From: Mucilaginibacter dorajii
GTDB lineage: Bacteria; Bacteroidota; Bacteroidia; Sphingobacteriales; Sphingobacteriaceae
Length of the DNA stretch: 64,000 nucleotides
Direction of reading: 5' to 3'
Assembly (NCBI RefSeq): GCF_024808255.1
Contig: NZ_JANTYS010000015.1
Coordinates: 1 to 64,000 of the forward strand
The notes beneath the pieces are model-generated. The model did not search any database and was not told the origin of the DNA. It saw nothing but the letters and a program-made list of their open reading frames with translations. Below, piece by piece: positions 33,278 through 42,894 of this stretch (its first letter is position 1; the number at the start of each line of letters is the position of its first letter). The position numbers and the translations under genes are program-made.

Positions 33278-35968
33278 ATGACAGATAAAGGCCGGCAGGT
33301 AATACAGCAGTGGTACAGGCAAAAAAACTGGCAACAGTTTCCCTTTCAAAAAGAGATGGAAGCGGCCTATCTTAACGGATACTCCGGTCTGTTAAACGCG
33401 CCCACCGGCAGTGGTAAAACCTTTGCCTTGTTTTTACCCTTTTTAGCCGGCTTTATAAATCAGCATCCCGATACTTATACTACACAACAAAACAACGGAC
33501 TGCTTATGCTGTGGATAACCCCGTTACGCGCCCTTACCAACGATATCCGCAAAGCCATGCAGGAGGCCTGTGACGAAATGGGCCTGCCCTGGCGCATAGC
33601 CACCCGCACAGGCGACACATCTGCCGCCGAAAAGGCCGCCCTTAAAAGAAAGCTTCCCGAAGTACTGCTCACCACCCCCGAAAGCCTGCACCTGATGCTG
33701 GCCCAAAAAGATTACCCCAAACTATTTAACAGCCTACAGGTAGTAGTAATTGACGAATGGCACGAATTACTCGGAACCAAAAGAGGAGTACAGGTAGAGT
33801 TGGGGTTATCGCGATTGAAGGCCCTTGCGGCAGTAGGCAGTTCTCAGTTGGCAGTGGGCAGTGGGCGATTAGCAGGCGGCAGCGGGCAGCATTTATCTGA
33901 TAAAGCGATGTTATCAACCGGTGTAGAACAAACAAACAAAAAAAATAATATCCGGCAGCATACTGCAAACTACAAACTGGAAACTGCAAACTGCCCACTG
34001 AAAATCTGGGGCATCAGCGCAACTATTGGCAACCTTGAACAGGCGGCCGAGGTATTGCTGGGTAACGACTTCCCACCTGAACAGATCAAAATGGTGAGGG
34101 CCAACCTGGAGAAAAAGTTAGAGATCAAATCTATCATCCCCGAAAACGTGGAGAACTATTCATGGGCCGGGCATATCGGTTTAAAATTGCTGCCACAGGT
34201 GATGGAAATTGTGGCCAGGAGTAAAACTACCTTAATATTTACCAATACAAGGTCTCAATCTGAGATCTGGTACCATGCCATTTTAGATAATTATCCGGAG
34301 TACGCGGGCATTATGGCTATGCACCATGGTTCCCTGGATAATGAGCTACGCAACTGGGTAGAGCAGGCCTTGCATGCCGAAGCGCTTAAACTGGTTGTTT
34401 GTACCTCAAGTCTTGATTTAGGAGTCGATTTCAGACCTGTTGATTGCGTGATCCAGATAGGTAGCCCCAAAGGCGTAGCCCGCTTTATGCAGCGCGCGGG
34501 TCGGAGCGGCCACCATCCGGGTGCCATATCCCGCGCTTATTTTGTGCCCACTCATTCGTTGGAATTATTAGAAGGCGCGGCGCTCAAAGAGGCCATCAAA
34601 AGGGGAATTTTTGAAAGCCGCGACCCCATGCTGCTTACCATGGATGTACTGATTCAATACATGGTTACGCTGGCCGTATCAGATGGCTTTAGGGCCGATG
34701 CACTTTATAAAGAAGTAAAGGGCACCTATGCTTTTGCCGATTTAACAAGTAAAGAGTTTAGCGAACTCCTGGAGTTTATAACCACCGGCGGCAAAACACT
34801 GGCCCAATATGATGAGTTTTTAAAGGTAGAGATAGAGAATGGCCTTTATAAGGTGAACAGCCGCAGGGTAGCCATGCGCCATCGCCTTAGCATTGGCACC
34901 ATAACCAGCGAGCTTAGCATCCGCATTAAATGGCTTAGCGGCGGCAGTCTGGGCACTATTGAAGAATCCTTTGTATCCAAATTAAAACCGGGCAATACTT
35001 TCTGGTTTGCAGGCCGCAGCCTGGAGTTTATCAGGGTAAAGGAGATGACTGCCTATGTAAAAAAATCAAATTCAAACAAGGGTTTAATTCCCAGTTGGAA
35101 CGGCGGCCGCATGCCGCTGTCATCACAACTGGCGGCTGTATTCAGGGATAAGCTGGATGAAGTTGCGCACGGCATTGAAAAGGATGTAGAAGTTATCGCC
35201 TTAAAACCCCTGTTTAAATTACAGCAGGAACTATCCCACTTGCCGCAAAGCCATGAATTTTTGATCGAGTCGTTCAAATCAAAACAAGGGCACCATTTGT
35301 TATTTTACCCTTTTGAGGGACGGTTGGTACACGAGGGAATGGCATCGTTACTGGCCTTCCGCATCAGCAAGATCAGGAATGCGAGTTTCTCCATAGCGAT
35401 GAACGATTATGGTTTTGAACTTCTTACTGATGAAGATGTACCTATTGAGGAGGTTTTAGAAGATACCGGCTTCTTCTCCATAGATAACCTGATAGATGAT
35501 ATTCAGCACAGCCTAAATGCCAATGAAATGGCCCGCAGGCGTTTCAGGGACATTGCCCACATCGGCGGGCTGGTATTTACCGGCTACCCGGGTCAGCAGG
35601 TGAAAAACAAGCACCTGCAGGCGTCCACTTCGTTATTGTTCGAGGTATTTACGGAGTACGAGCCGGATAACCTGTTGGTACGCCAGGCCTATAATGAAGC
35701 CCTTGCATTTCAGTTGGAGGAATTTAGACTAAGGGCGGCGCTGCAACGCATTCAAACCCAAACCATCATTCTTAAAAATATTGAGCGCCCAACACCCTTT
35801 GCCTTCCCGATAATGGTTGATAGCCTTGGCCGCGAAAAACTGAGTACCGAAACAATGGAGGAAAGGATTGCCAAAATGGCCCGCAATTATGGCGCCGAAG
35901 GCGTTGGCAAGGTGGATGAAACCAGGAAAAACAGGAGACCCGGGATTATCAGGAAAAAGGGATTTTAG
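33278..35968 (+). CDS. Ligase-associated DEXH-box DNA helicase with in-frame repeat insert
   Basis: A large SF2 helicase (896 aa) of the Lhr-related, ligase-associated DNA damage response type. Walker A is NAPTGSGKT (40-48), motif II is DEWH (159-162), motif III is ISAT (246-249), and motif VI is FMQRAGRSGH. A winged-helix and a C-terminal Lhr-like domain follow. Between motifs II and III, residues about 184-240 (33826-33998) are encoded by an inverted dispersed repeat that stays in frame; without it the length would be near 838 aa, close to the family. The usual partners (ATP-dependent ligase, exonuclease, PdeM) are not in the window. Confidence 0.93.
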   Translation: MTDKGRQVIQQWYRQKNWQQFPFQKEMEAAYLNGYSGLLNAPTGSGKTFALFLPFLAGFINQHPDTYTTQQNNGLLMLWITPLRALTNDIRKAMQEACDEMGLPWRIATRTGDTSAAEKAALKRKLPEVLLTTPESLHLMLAQKDYPKLFNSLQVVVIDEWHELLGTKRGVQVELGLSRLKALAAVGSSQLAVGSGRLAGGSGQHLSDKAMLSTGVEQTNKKNNIRQHTANYKLETANCPLKIWGISATIGNLEQAAEVLLGNDFPPEQIKMVRANLEKKLEIKSIIPENVENYSWAGHIGLKLLPQVMEIVARSKTTLIFTNTRSQSEIWYHAILDNYPEYAGIMAMHHGSLDNELRNWVEQALHAEALKLVVCTSSLDLGVDFRPVDCVIQIGSPKGVARFMQRAGRSGHHPGAISRAYFVPTHSLELLEGAALKEAIKRGIFESRDPMLLTMDVLIQYMVTLAVSDGFRADALYKEVKGTYAFADLTSKEFSELLEFITTGGKTLAQYDEFLKVEIENGLYKVNSRRVAMRHRLSIGTITSELSIRIKWLSGGSLGTIEESFVSKLKPGNTFWFAGRSLEFIRVKEMTAYVKKSNSNKGLIPSWNGGRMPLSSQLAAVFRDKLDEVAHGIEKDVEVIALKPLFKLQQELSHLPQSHEFLIESFKSKQGHHLLFYPFEGRLVHEGMASLLAFRISKIRNASFSIAMNDYGFELLTDEDVPIEEVLEDTGFFSIDNLIDDIQHSLNANEMARRRFRDIAHIGGLVFTGYPGQQVKNKHLQASTSLLFEVFTEYEPDNLLVRQAYNEALAFQLEEFRLRAALQRIQTQTIILKNIERPTPFAFPIMVDSLGREKLSTETMEERIAKMARNYGAEGVGKVDETRKNRRPGIIRKKGF
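33826..33998. repeat. Inverted repeat inside the helicase gene
   Basis: The left arm (33834-33868) carries CAGTTGGCAGTGGGCAGTGG and the right arm (33963-33998) its complement-like GAAACTGCAAACTGCCCACT. Such AACTGCCAACTG words are normally intergenic. The segment is a multiple of three with no stop codon in frame. Confidence 0.85.
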
Positions 35969-36284
35969 CAGTTGCAGACTTTAAGGGCCCGTGTAAAAAA
36001 AGCGACTAAAGTCCCGAGGCTTTTTGCTTGCTTAATCTGATGTACTATGCATTACCTTGTTACCGTTCCACCGGAACGATGGAACACCACGAACATCTTT
36101 AAACCTCAATATCAGTTAGTTAACGTTTTTTAAAATGTAAACTCCGTGGAACACCTTACTCGCTCACTATCAAATACTTATATAGCATTAACGCTTTTTA
36201 CTTGCAAAAGTAACTGATTGGGGGCTGAATATTCTCTTCATAGATCATAAATATTCTTCAAAGAAATTTAAACAGGCTCTCAGA
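35969..36284. other. Intergenic after helicase gene
   Basis: No gene was seen. The sequence is AT-rich. The last part (36258-36277) contains AAAGAAATTTAAACAGGCTC, the inverted end of another MITE-like unit, abutting the element at 36285. Confidence 0.5.
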
Positions 36285-36632
36285 AGCTGTTTAAAAACGG
36301 TTCTGGAAAGATATTACAGTCAAAAAAATCGCATTGCTTCGTTGTTTACGTTCATAATGATGTATTTCGTTTTCTTGGTATCGGTAGAACGCTGGAGACG
36401 ACTCACCCCGGCAGCGCTTCGCTGGCCGACCCTCTCTCCGGCTGAAGCCGCAAAGAGGGTAAAAACTGTTTTTATTTTCCGCCCCTCTATGCGACGCAGT
36501 CGGAGAGAGGGGAAGACGGGCGTAGCCTCGTCGGGGTGAGTCGTCTGCGCCTTGTTCACGTCATGCTGTCCTTCAGATATCGAAAATCTTACCAAAGGCA
36601 GTAACAATCTATTTTTCTTATTTTTAAACAGC
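36285..36632. mobile_element. MITE-like element with nested palindrome, copy 1
   Basis: The ends AGCTGTTTAAAAA and TTTTTAAACAGC are inverted repeats. The 8-bp direct repeat CTCTCAGA flanks both sides (36277-36284 and 36633-36640), a candidate target duplication. Inside (36397-36545) is a GC-rich palindrome starting GACGACTCACCCC and ending GGGGTGAGTCGTC. A related element lies at 51046-51460. No transposase is encoded; short open frames inside are not genes. Confidence 0.7.
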
Positions 36633-36734
36633 CTCTCAGAGAGAAGACTTTAATTTGTGAGTTGAACCCGCGGATTATTCATCCATCTTCTTATTACGTC
36701 CTTCTTCTTTGGACAAGGCTACCGGTATGGCACC

Positions 36735-36968
36735 CTAATTGAACAAGTCTATCTGCTGCCCTATAACATCCAACTCGTTTTGGTGAAATGAGCCGGTATA
36801 CGACAGCGTTTTATACTTTTCTTTACTTGTTTTATAGATATTGGCCAGCCATACGCCATGGCTATAAAGGGAGTAATACAACCCTTTAAGTGCAGCATCT
36901 TCTTTAGCGCGGATGTTAAGGTTCATTTGCTTATCCTGAACGGCATAATGTATGTCGAAATTTTTCAT
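36735..36968 (-). CDS. Hypothetical small protein
   Basis: A 77-residue protein of unknown function, MKNFDIHYAVQDKQM at the start. The composition is normal for a folded cytoplasmic protein (mixed alpha/beta, aromatic-rich centre YYSLYSHGVWLANIY), with no signal or membrane segment. It stands alone between repeat regions. It is supported only by composition and a reasonable start. Confidence 0.55.
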   Translation of the reverse strand: MKNFDIHYAVQDKQMNLNIRAKEDAALKGLYYSLYSHGVWLANIYKTSKEKYKTLSYTGSFHQNELDVIGQQIDLFN

Positions 36969-37419
36969 ATAGCGATATTTGGCATTAGGTAAGATGTTGT
37001 AATATAGTCAATTGTTTGCATTTATTAATCTCTTGTTAAAAATATTTTAATTAACACCGGCTGTTATGTTAATGACTTTTGCGTCCTTCTATTCCTGCAC
37101 ATAAAAGGTGTCGTTTCTCATCATGATGTTTGTTTATCATCATTAAAAGTATTTAAGTAGATGTTTTGTTTGAACCGGCGTGAAAAAGAGGTAAAAGGGT
37201 AAAGGAGAAAGGTAAAAGGCACTTCCACTTTTTGCAAACTAAAAAATAAACGATCAGGATATTTCTTGTCCTTTATCTTTTGTCCTTCCATCTTTCGTCC
37301 CCGAAAAACCTTTACCCTTTTGCCTCAAAAATCTCCATCGATTCATTATGCCTGTTTGTCGATACATCGGTACAGAGTATAGGCACATAGGGCATCTTTA
37401 GCTACTCGTATTAAAATTT
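36969..37419. other. Intergenic upstream of T9SS cargo gene
   Basis: No gene was seen. It contains the inverted repeat at 37183-37330 and an AT-rich stretch before the start of the 37420 gene. Confidence 0.5.
37183..37330. repeat. Inverted repeat (GGTAAAAGGG type)
   Basis: AGGTAAAAGGGTAAAGG on the left is complementary to CCTTTACCCTTTTGCCT on the right (about 37306-37326), separated by about 90 nt that include further purine-rich and pyrimidine-rich word copies. Confidence 0.7.
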
Positions 37420-40224
37420 ATGTCGGTTGCTTTAAAGGCTGAAAAAAACCTTACTCTTATTACTTGTATTCTACTCTCACTATTTTTTAGTGCGAAAACC
37501 CGCGCCCAAAGCCTGGGCGACCCGGTAGTGAAGATCACCTTTGGTTCTGGCACGGCATCAAGAGCCGGCGCGCTGGCAGCCGACTCAGGCTCCACCACCT
37601 ACGTTTACAGCGGCAGCGGTGAGATAGGCGAAAATTACTATACCATTACCAACCAGGTTAATACATCAGTACACGGTAGTTTTGTTACCAGTTATGACCA
37701 TGATTATGAAACCACCGGCAAAACTACGGGCTACATGATGGTAGTAAACGGCAACGTGCAGGCCGGCACAGTTTACACCCGTACCGTGCCGGGGCTTTGC
37801 GGCAATACACAATACCAGTTTGGGGTTTGGGTAAAAAATGTGCTGTCATCAAATGGCATCCCACCTAACATGGTTTTTCATATTTACGCGGCCGACGGCA
37901 CAACCGAGCTAAGCACGCCGGTATCAACAGGCGATGTACCAACCGGCAATGTATGGCATAATTACACGGCTACTTTTACCTTACCTGCCGGCACAGGCGA
38001 TGTCATTATCAAACTGGTAAGCAATGCCAGTGGTACGGTAGGTAATGATTTCGCGGTGGATGATATTACCTTTAGTCCGTATGGCTCTACCGTATCGGCG
38101 GTATTTACGCAAACAACCGGTACCACCGAAAGCACCTGCGCGGGATCTACCCAAACCTATACTGTAAAAGCCACCAGTACACTGGCAAGCGGCTATGTAC
38201 AAAAGCTACAGATGTATGTTAACGGAGTATGGACGGATTTAACAACCGGTAGTACTACAACCACCTATACTATCACATCACCAACAACAGCAGGTACCTA
38301 CCAATACCGCCTGGTTTCGGCATCTACAGACAACATTAACTCGGCAAGCTGCGTGGTAGCCAGTAATAATCTTACCTTAACGGTTACACCGGCCCCCACA
38401 GCGGCCTTTTCAGTAGCTACCGCTACCTGTTTAGGTACAGCGACAACTTTTACAGATGCATCGGTAGCCAACGGCACCACCATCGCATCCTGGCTTTGGG
38501 ACTTTGGCGACGGACAAACATCTGCCCTGCAAAATCCGGTGCATACTTACGCTGCAACAGGCACTTATACAGTAAAACTAACCGTTGCGGGTACCACAGG
38601 CTGCTCCCCATCAACCATCAGTAAAACGATCACGATTAACCCGCTGCCAGTGGCGGCATTTACCTTTACCAGTCCCAATTGTTTAACGCAGCCGGTTACC
38701 ATAACCGATCAATCAACAACCGGCACAGGGACCACCATTACCAGCTGGATTTGGGACTATGGCGATGGCACTACCGAAACCAAAACTACCGCGGCGGCTT
38801 TTCAGCATTTGTACACAGCAGCGGGTACTTATAGTGTTAAGCTTACGGTTACCAACTCGGGTGGGTGTACCGCTATGGTTACCCAAAGTTTGAAGGTTAG
38901 TCCGCTGCCGGTTGCAGCCTTTACTATGCCCGATGTTTGCCTGGCTGATGCTTCGGCTACGTTTACAGATGCCAGCACCATAGCCGATAATACCACAAGC
39001 GGTTTTACCTATTTATGGAATTTCGGCGATGCCAATGCTACGGCAGGTAACCCCAATACATCCACTTTGAAAAATCCGTCGCATAAATATACCCAGGCAG
39101 CAGTTTACCAGGTTACGCTTACGGTAACATCGGCAAGCGGCTGTGTATCTACTATAACCCAAAACTTTACGGTAAATGGCTCCATCCCGGTGGCGGCGTT
39201 TACAGTAATAAACCAATCGGATCTGTGTAGTAACCACCAGGTGCTATTCACTAATAATTCTACGGTAGATTTTGGCAACATCACCAAACTGGAATGGTAT
39301 TATGATTATGCCAACAACCCCGGCACAGTGGTTACTGACGAGAGCCCGTCTTACGGTAAATTATACGGGCATAATTACACGGCCTTTCATACCCCCGCAA
39401 CTCAAAATTACCAGGTACGGCTGGTGGCCTATTCTGGCGGTACCTGTGTATCTGTTATGGATAAAACCATTACCCTGCTTGCACAGCCCGATCTTAGTTT
39501 TACAGCCCCGTCAGCGATTTGTATCAACGGCGGTACGGTACAATTGGTAGCACAGGAAAACGCGGGTGTAGCGGGCAGCGGCATTTACCAGGGTACGGGG
39601 GTAAGCAGCACGGGCTTGTTTGATCCAACAATATCCGGAGTGGGCACATTCTCTATCGATTACATTTATACCGCGACCAATGCCTGTGCCGATACAGTGA
39701 GCCAAACCATTACAGTTAACCCGGTGCCAACCATTACAGTAGGTCCGGATATTACGGTGTTAGCTGGTGGCAGCGCGTATTTACCGGCTAAAGCAAGTGG
39801 CACCGGGCTTACTTACGCATGGTCGCCTGCCACTTATCTTAGCGACGCCACGGTACTTAACCCAGTGGTTACCCCTTTTCAGGATATTACATACACACTT
39901 ACGGTTACCACCAGTAGCGGCTGCTCATTAAGCGGGCAGGTAAAAGTTTCGGTTTTGCAGGGGCCGGTGGTACCCAACACGTTTTCGCCCAATGGCGATG
40001 GCACCAACGATCAGTGGAACATCAAATACCTGGATACCTATACCGATTGCACCGTTGAGGTTTATAACCGCTACGGTGCCAAACTATTTGCTTCGGTAGG
40101 TTATGCTGTGCCCTGGGATGGCACCTATAATGGCGCGCCTGTACCGGGCGGCGTGTATTACTACATCATCAATCCCAAACACGGCAGGAGTACGCTATCA
40201 GGATCGTTGACGATATTGCGATAA
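37420..40224 (+). CDS. Secreted PKD-domain protein with T9SS C-terminal domain
   Basis: A 934-residue secreted protein. A signal peptide ends near KTRAQS. The N-terminal third is a carbohydrate-binding-like beta domain (GLCGNTQYQFGVWVKNV, FAVDDITFSPYG). Several PKD repeats follow (WLWDFGDGQTS, WIWDYGDGTTE, YLWNFGDANAT), then an Ig-like part. The last 85 residues are the type B gliding-motility C-terminal domain (NTFSPNGDGTNDQWNI, VEVYNRYGAKLF, YYYIINPKHGR), the signal for T9SS export. It is probably an adhesin or cell-surface protein; the ligand is unknown. It ends 16 nt from the convergent antiporter gene. Confidence 0.93.
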   Translation: MSVALKAEKNLTLITCILLSLFFSAKTRAQSLGDPVVKITFGSGTASRAGALAADSGSTTYVYSGSGEIGENYYTITNQVNTSVHGSFVTSYDHDYETTGKTTGYMMVVNGNVQAGTVYTRTVPGLCGNTQYQFGVWVKNVLSSNGIPPNMVFHIYAADGTTELSTPVSTGDVPTGNVWHNYTATFTLPAGTGDVIIKLVSNASGTVGNDFAVDDITFSPYGSTVSAVFTQTTGTTESTCAGSTQTYTVKATSTLASGYVQKLQMYVNGVWTDLTTGSTTTTYTITSPTTAGTYQYRLVSASTDNINSASCVVASNNLTLTVTPAPTAAFSVATATCLGTATTFTDASVANGTTIASWLWDFGDGQTSALQNPVHTYAATGTYTVKLTVAGTTGCSPSTISKTITINPLPVAAFTFTSPNCLTQPVTITDQSTTGTGTTITSWIWDYGDGTTETKTTAAAFQHLYTAAGTYSVKLTVTNSGGCTAMVTQSLKVSPLPVAAFTMPDVCLADASATFTDASTIADNTTSGFTYLWNFGDANATAGNPNTSTLKNPSHKYTQAAVYQVTLTVTSASGCVSTITQNFTVNGSIPVAAFTVINQSDLCSNHQVLFTNNSTVDFGNITKLEWYYDYANNPGTVVTDESPSYGKLYGHNYTAFHTPATQNYQVRLVAYSGGTCVSVMDKTITLLAQPDLSFTAPSAICINGGTVQLVAQENAGVAGSGIYQGTGVSSTGLFDPTISGVGTFSIDYIYTATNACADTVSQTITVNPVPTITVGPDITVLAGGSAYLPAKASGTGLTYAWSPATYLSDATVLNPVVTPFQDITYTLTVTTSSGCSLSGQVKVSVLQGPVVPNTFSPNGDGTNDQWNIKYLDTYTDCTVEVYNRYGAKLFASVGYAVPWDGTYNGAPVPGGVYYYIINPKHGRSTLSGSLTILR

Positions 40225-40240
40225 GATTTTATTGCCTGTT

Positions 40241-41857
40241 TTATTCCTCTTCGCGCGCAAAATGCTGGCGTAGTTTTTCCTCTTCCAGGTCAAGCAGATC
40301 TAATTGCTGCTTAACGATAACGTCATTAATGCTTTCTTTTTTGTTGAGGGTATGCAGCAGTTTGCGTTGCTCCTGCATCAGGTGGCTCATGATCTTGCGG
40401 TAATCTCTATAGTAATCATCGGCGCGTTTGGCGTTGTCATCTTTCTCCCAGTCTTTCAGCAGGGCCATATCGGCGTTAAGGCGTAATTGTAGTGACTTTA
40501 CCATATCGTTGGTTTTAAGCTGATCGGCGTAGTTATCATCCAACAATTGTAGCGAAAGGCCGGAGAGCTTTTTCCTAACCAATTGCTGTTGCTGATCAAA
40601 AGAAATGGTATAATCCGGATCGGGCATATTTACCCATTTAACCAGCTTAGGAAGCGTTAGCCCCTGCAATACCAGTGTTACCATGATCACCACAAACGTA
40701 ATAAACAGAATGAGGTTCCGCTGCGGAAATGCCGCCCCCGATTGTAGCGCTACAGGCACGCTAAGCGCCGCAGCTAATGACACCACACCGCGCATACCGG
40801 TCCAGCCAATCAATAAAGGGCCTTTCCAGCCGGGAGTAGGGTCGGCAGTGGTAATAAACCGACTGATAAACATGGTGAATACCATAGCGCCAAAAGTGCT
40901 CAGCAAACGGGTAACTATTAAAATACCGGTAATAATAAGGCTGTATTTAATGGCCGGAGCCAACCCCGCCGGACCAAGCTCCCTGATGATCACCGGGAAC
41001 TCGAGCCCTATCAGTATAAAAACAAAGCCGTTAAGTACAAAGGCTACGGCCTCCCATACGTTAACGCCCTGTAACCGGCTACGATGTGTGAGAATTTCCT
41101 GTCGCCTTGCCGAAAGAAAGAGCCCCCCACTTACCACTGCCAGCACGCCCGAAAAATGAAACTCCTCGGCCGCCATATACATGGCATAAGGGGTAATGAA
41201 GGTAAGGATAATATCGATATTGGTTGTGGTGGGCAGCCAACGGTGAATCGCGTAAAAAGCAAGGGCCACTACCAACCCCGTAGCTATCCCCATTACAATA
41301 ACAACCACGAAGTTCACGGCCGCCTGGCTAAACACAAACGTGCCGGTTGTCACTGCGGCCAGAGCAAACCTAAAAATCACCAAACTTGATGCATCATTCA
41401 TTAAACTCTCGCCCTCAACAATGCTGATAAAGCGCTTGGGCACTTTTACATTTTTCAAAATAGCGGTTGCCGATACCGCGTCGGGAGGGGATATAATGCC
41501 GCCTAACAGGAAACCTATAGCCAGCGTAAAACCAGGTATCAGGCTGCTTGATACCAAGGCCACCACACACGATGTTAAAATAACAATAAGAAACGCGAAA
41601 CTGGATATAACCCTGCGCCATTTCCAGAAATCTTTCCAGGAAGTGTTCCAGGCCGATTCATACAGCAGGGGTGGTAAAAATATGGCGAATATCAGTTCCG
41701 GATCTATCTGGATACCATTTAAAAAGGGCACAAAACCCAAAGGCAGGCCCGCTAATACCAACACTATGGGGTAGGCTATTTTTATTTTTTGTGCCAGCAT
41801 GACTACAAACAGGATCACAACCAGCAAACAGGTGTATTGTATTATTAAATGGTGCAT
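40241..41857 (-). CDS. Na+/H+ antiporter, CPA1 (NhaP/NhaK) family
   Basis: A monovalent cation/proton antiporter of the inner membrane (538 aa). About 12 hydrophobic helices cover residues 1-400. Family strings are LPPLLYESAWNTSW, GGIISPPDAVSATAIL with the ion-binding Asp, EGESLMNDASSLVIF and WTGMRGVVSLAAALSVP. A cytoplasmic helical domain of about 130 residues follows. By family it regulates internal pH and sodium. Standalone gene. Confidence 0.94.
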   Translation of the reverse strand: MHHLIIQYTCLLVVILFVVMLAQKIKIAYPIVLVLAGLPLGFVPFLNGIQIDPELIFAIFLPPLLYESAWNTSWKDFWKWRRVISSFAFLIVILTSCVVALVSSSLIPGFTLAIGFLLGGIISPPDAVSATAILKNVKVPKRFISIVEGESLMNDASSLVIFRFALAAVTTGTFVFSQAAVNFVVVIVMGIATGLVVALAFYAIHRWLPTTTNIDIILTFITPYAMYMAAEEFHFSGVLAVVSGGLFLSARRQEILTHRSRLQGVNVWEAVAFVLNGFVFILIGLEFPVIIRELGPAGLAPAIKYSLIITGILIVTRLLSTFGAMVFTMFISRFITTADPTPGWKGPLLIGWTGMRGVVSLAAALSVPVALQSGAAFPQRNLILFITFVVIMVTLVLQGLTLPKLVKWVNMPDPDYTISFDQQQQLVRKKLSGLSLQLLDDNYADQLKTNDMVKSLQLRLNADMALLKDWEKDDNAKRADDYYRDYRKIMSHLMQEQRKLLHTLNKKESINDVIVKQQLDLLDLEEEKLRQHFAREEE

Positions 41858-41919
41858 AGGCGCAGCTTGGGGTTTATGGTCGTATTGATTTATTCAATGC
41901 TAAAAACAGGCAGCAACCT

Positions 41920-42336
41920 TCATGGTTTCTGTTCTGTTATAAATTTCTGGTCGAAAAAGAAGGTACTTAACAATACCACAACTCCTGTAATAATAACCCA
42001 TTTGTATTTAAAGGTTACTATTAAAAACTGGCTCCCGGCGCTGTAATTTTCAAGGCACAACAAGCCGCAGGCAATGGCCAACCCTGCAATCAAAATAAAA
42101 GCAGCGGTTAAATTGAAGCGCATATCGCTTTTGCGCTGTACTTTTAATTTAGCCTGGGCGGTAACTTTAGCCGCGAAGTTAAAGGGTAAACCTTGCACAG
42201 GTTCTTTACCCAGGGTTTTAAAAAGCGACTCATACGCCCCAATGTTTCCTTTTTCAGATGCCGATAAAATTTCATCTGATGGCCGTGCGCCATTTTCTAT
42301 CAACGCCTGGATCTCATCGTCATTCAGCTCTCTCAT
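41920..42336 (-). CDS. Putative anti-sigma factor (membrane)
   Basis: 138 aa, not a named family. A cytoplasmic N-terminus of about 70 residues (acidic helices, RELNDDEIQALIENG) is followed by two transmembrane helices (about 74-93 and 107-127). It starts 5 nt after the ECF sigma stop, so it is almost surely cotranscribed and probably restrains that sigma factor. It lacks the HxxxCxxC zinc motif of common anti-sigma domains. Assignment is from context and topology. Confidence 0.75.
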   Translation of the reverse strand: MRELNDDEIQALIENGARPSDEILSASEKGNIGAYESLFKTLGKEPVQGLPFNFAAKVTAQAKLKVQRKSDMRFNLTAAFILIAGLAIACGLLCLENYSAGSQFLIVTFKYKWVIITGVVVLLSTFFFDQKFITEQKP

Positions 42337-42341
42337 ATCAT

Positions 42342-42890
42342 TCAGTTTTTAAGATCGTGTTCAATTTTTTCTTTTAATAGTTTACGTGCCCTAAATAGAT
42401 GGCTTTTTACTGTCCCTTCGGGGATGCCGGTAATTTGTTCAATTTCGGGACAGGTAAATTCATTTAAGTGATATAAAGTTAACACTGTTTTGTATTGCAA
42501 GGGCATCTGATCAATTAAGTAGTTAACATAACTCGCCGTATCCTTCTTTATCAGTTCAACTTCGGGGCTTTCATCGGTAAAATGGTAATTGTCAATATTC
42601 TCCGGATACGCTGTAGGTTTTTCGGCTTTGTTTTTTTTTAGATAGTTTACCGCGGTTAAGTAGGATATGCGGGCTATCCAGGTAGATAGTTTTGACTGAA
42701 ACTGAAACGTATGCAGGCTTTGGTGTACTTTAATAAAAACGTCCTGGCAAATATCCTCCTTGTCCTGCTGATCATGCACCAGCCGGTTAATTACAAAGAA
42801 AACCAGCTTCTCATACTGCTTCACCAATAATTCAAAAGCCCGGAAATCTCCTTTTAAAATCCTGGATACAATTTCCTTTTCGTTAAACAT
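42342..42890 (-). CDS. ECF RNA polymerase sigma factor
   Basis: A group 4 sigma-70 factor (182 aa). Region 2 is seen as FRAFELLVKQYEKLVFFV and DKEDICQDVFIKVHQSL, and region 4 as LPLQYKTVLTLYHL-like helix with CPEIEQITGIPEGTVKSHLFRARKLLKEKI. A putative membrane anti-sigma gene follows after 5 nt. Upstream is a mirror-image promoter shared with the divergent small membrane protein gene. The predicted -10 ends only 4 nt before the ATG, implying a leaderless message. Confidence 0.93.
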   Translation of the reverse strand: MFNEKEIVSRILKGDFRAFELLVKQYEKLVFFVINRLVHDQQDKEDICQDVFIKVHQSLHTFQFQSKLSTWIARISYLTAVNYLKKNKAEKPTAYPENIDNYHFTDESPEVELIKKDTASYVNYLIDQMPLQYKTVLTLYHLNEFTCPEIEQITGIPEGTVKSHLFRARKLLKEKIEHDLKN

Positions 42891-42894
42891 ATTA

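Noticed and set aside
36320..36607. Open frames on both strands inside the element at 36285-36632
   Set aside because: They lie wholly within a repeat whose other copy (51161-51308) does not preserve the frames.
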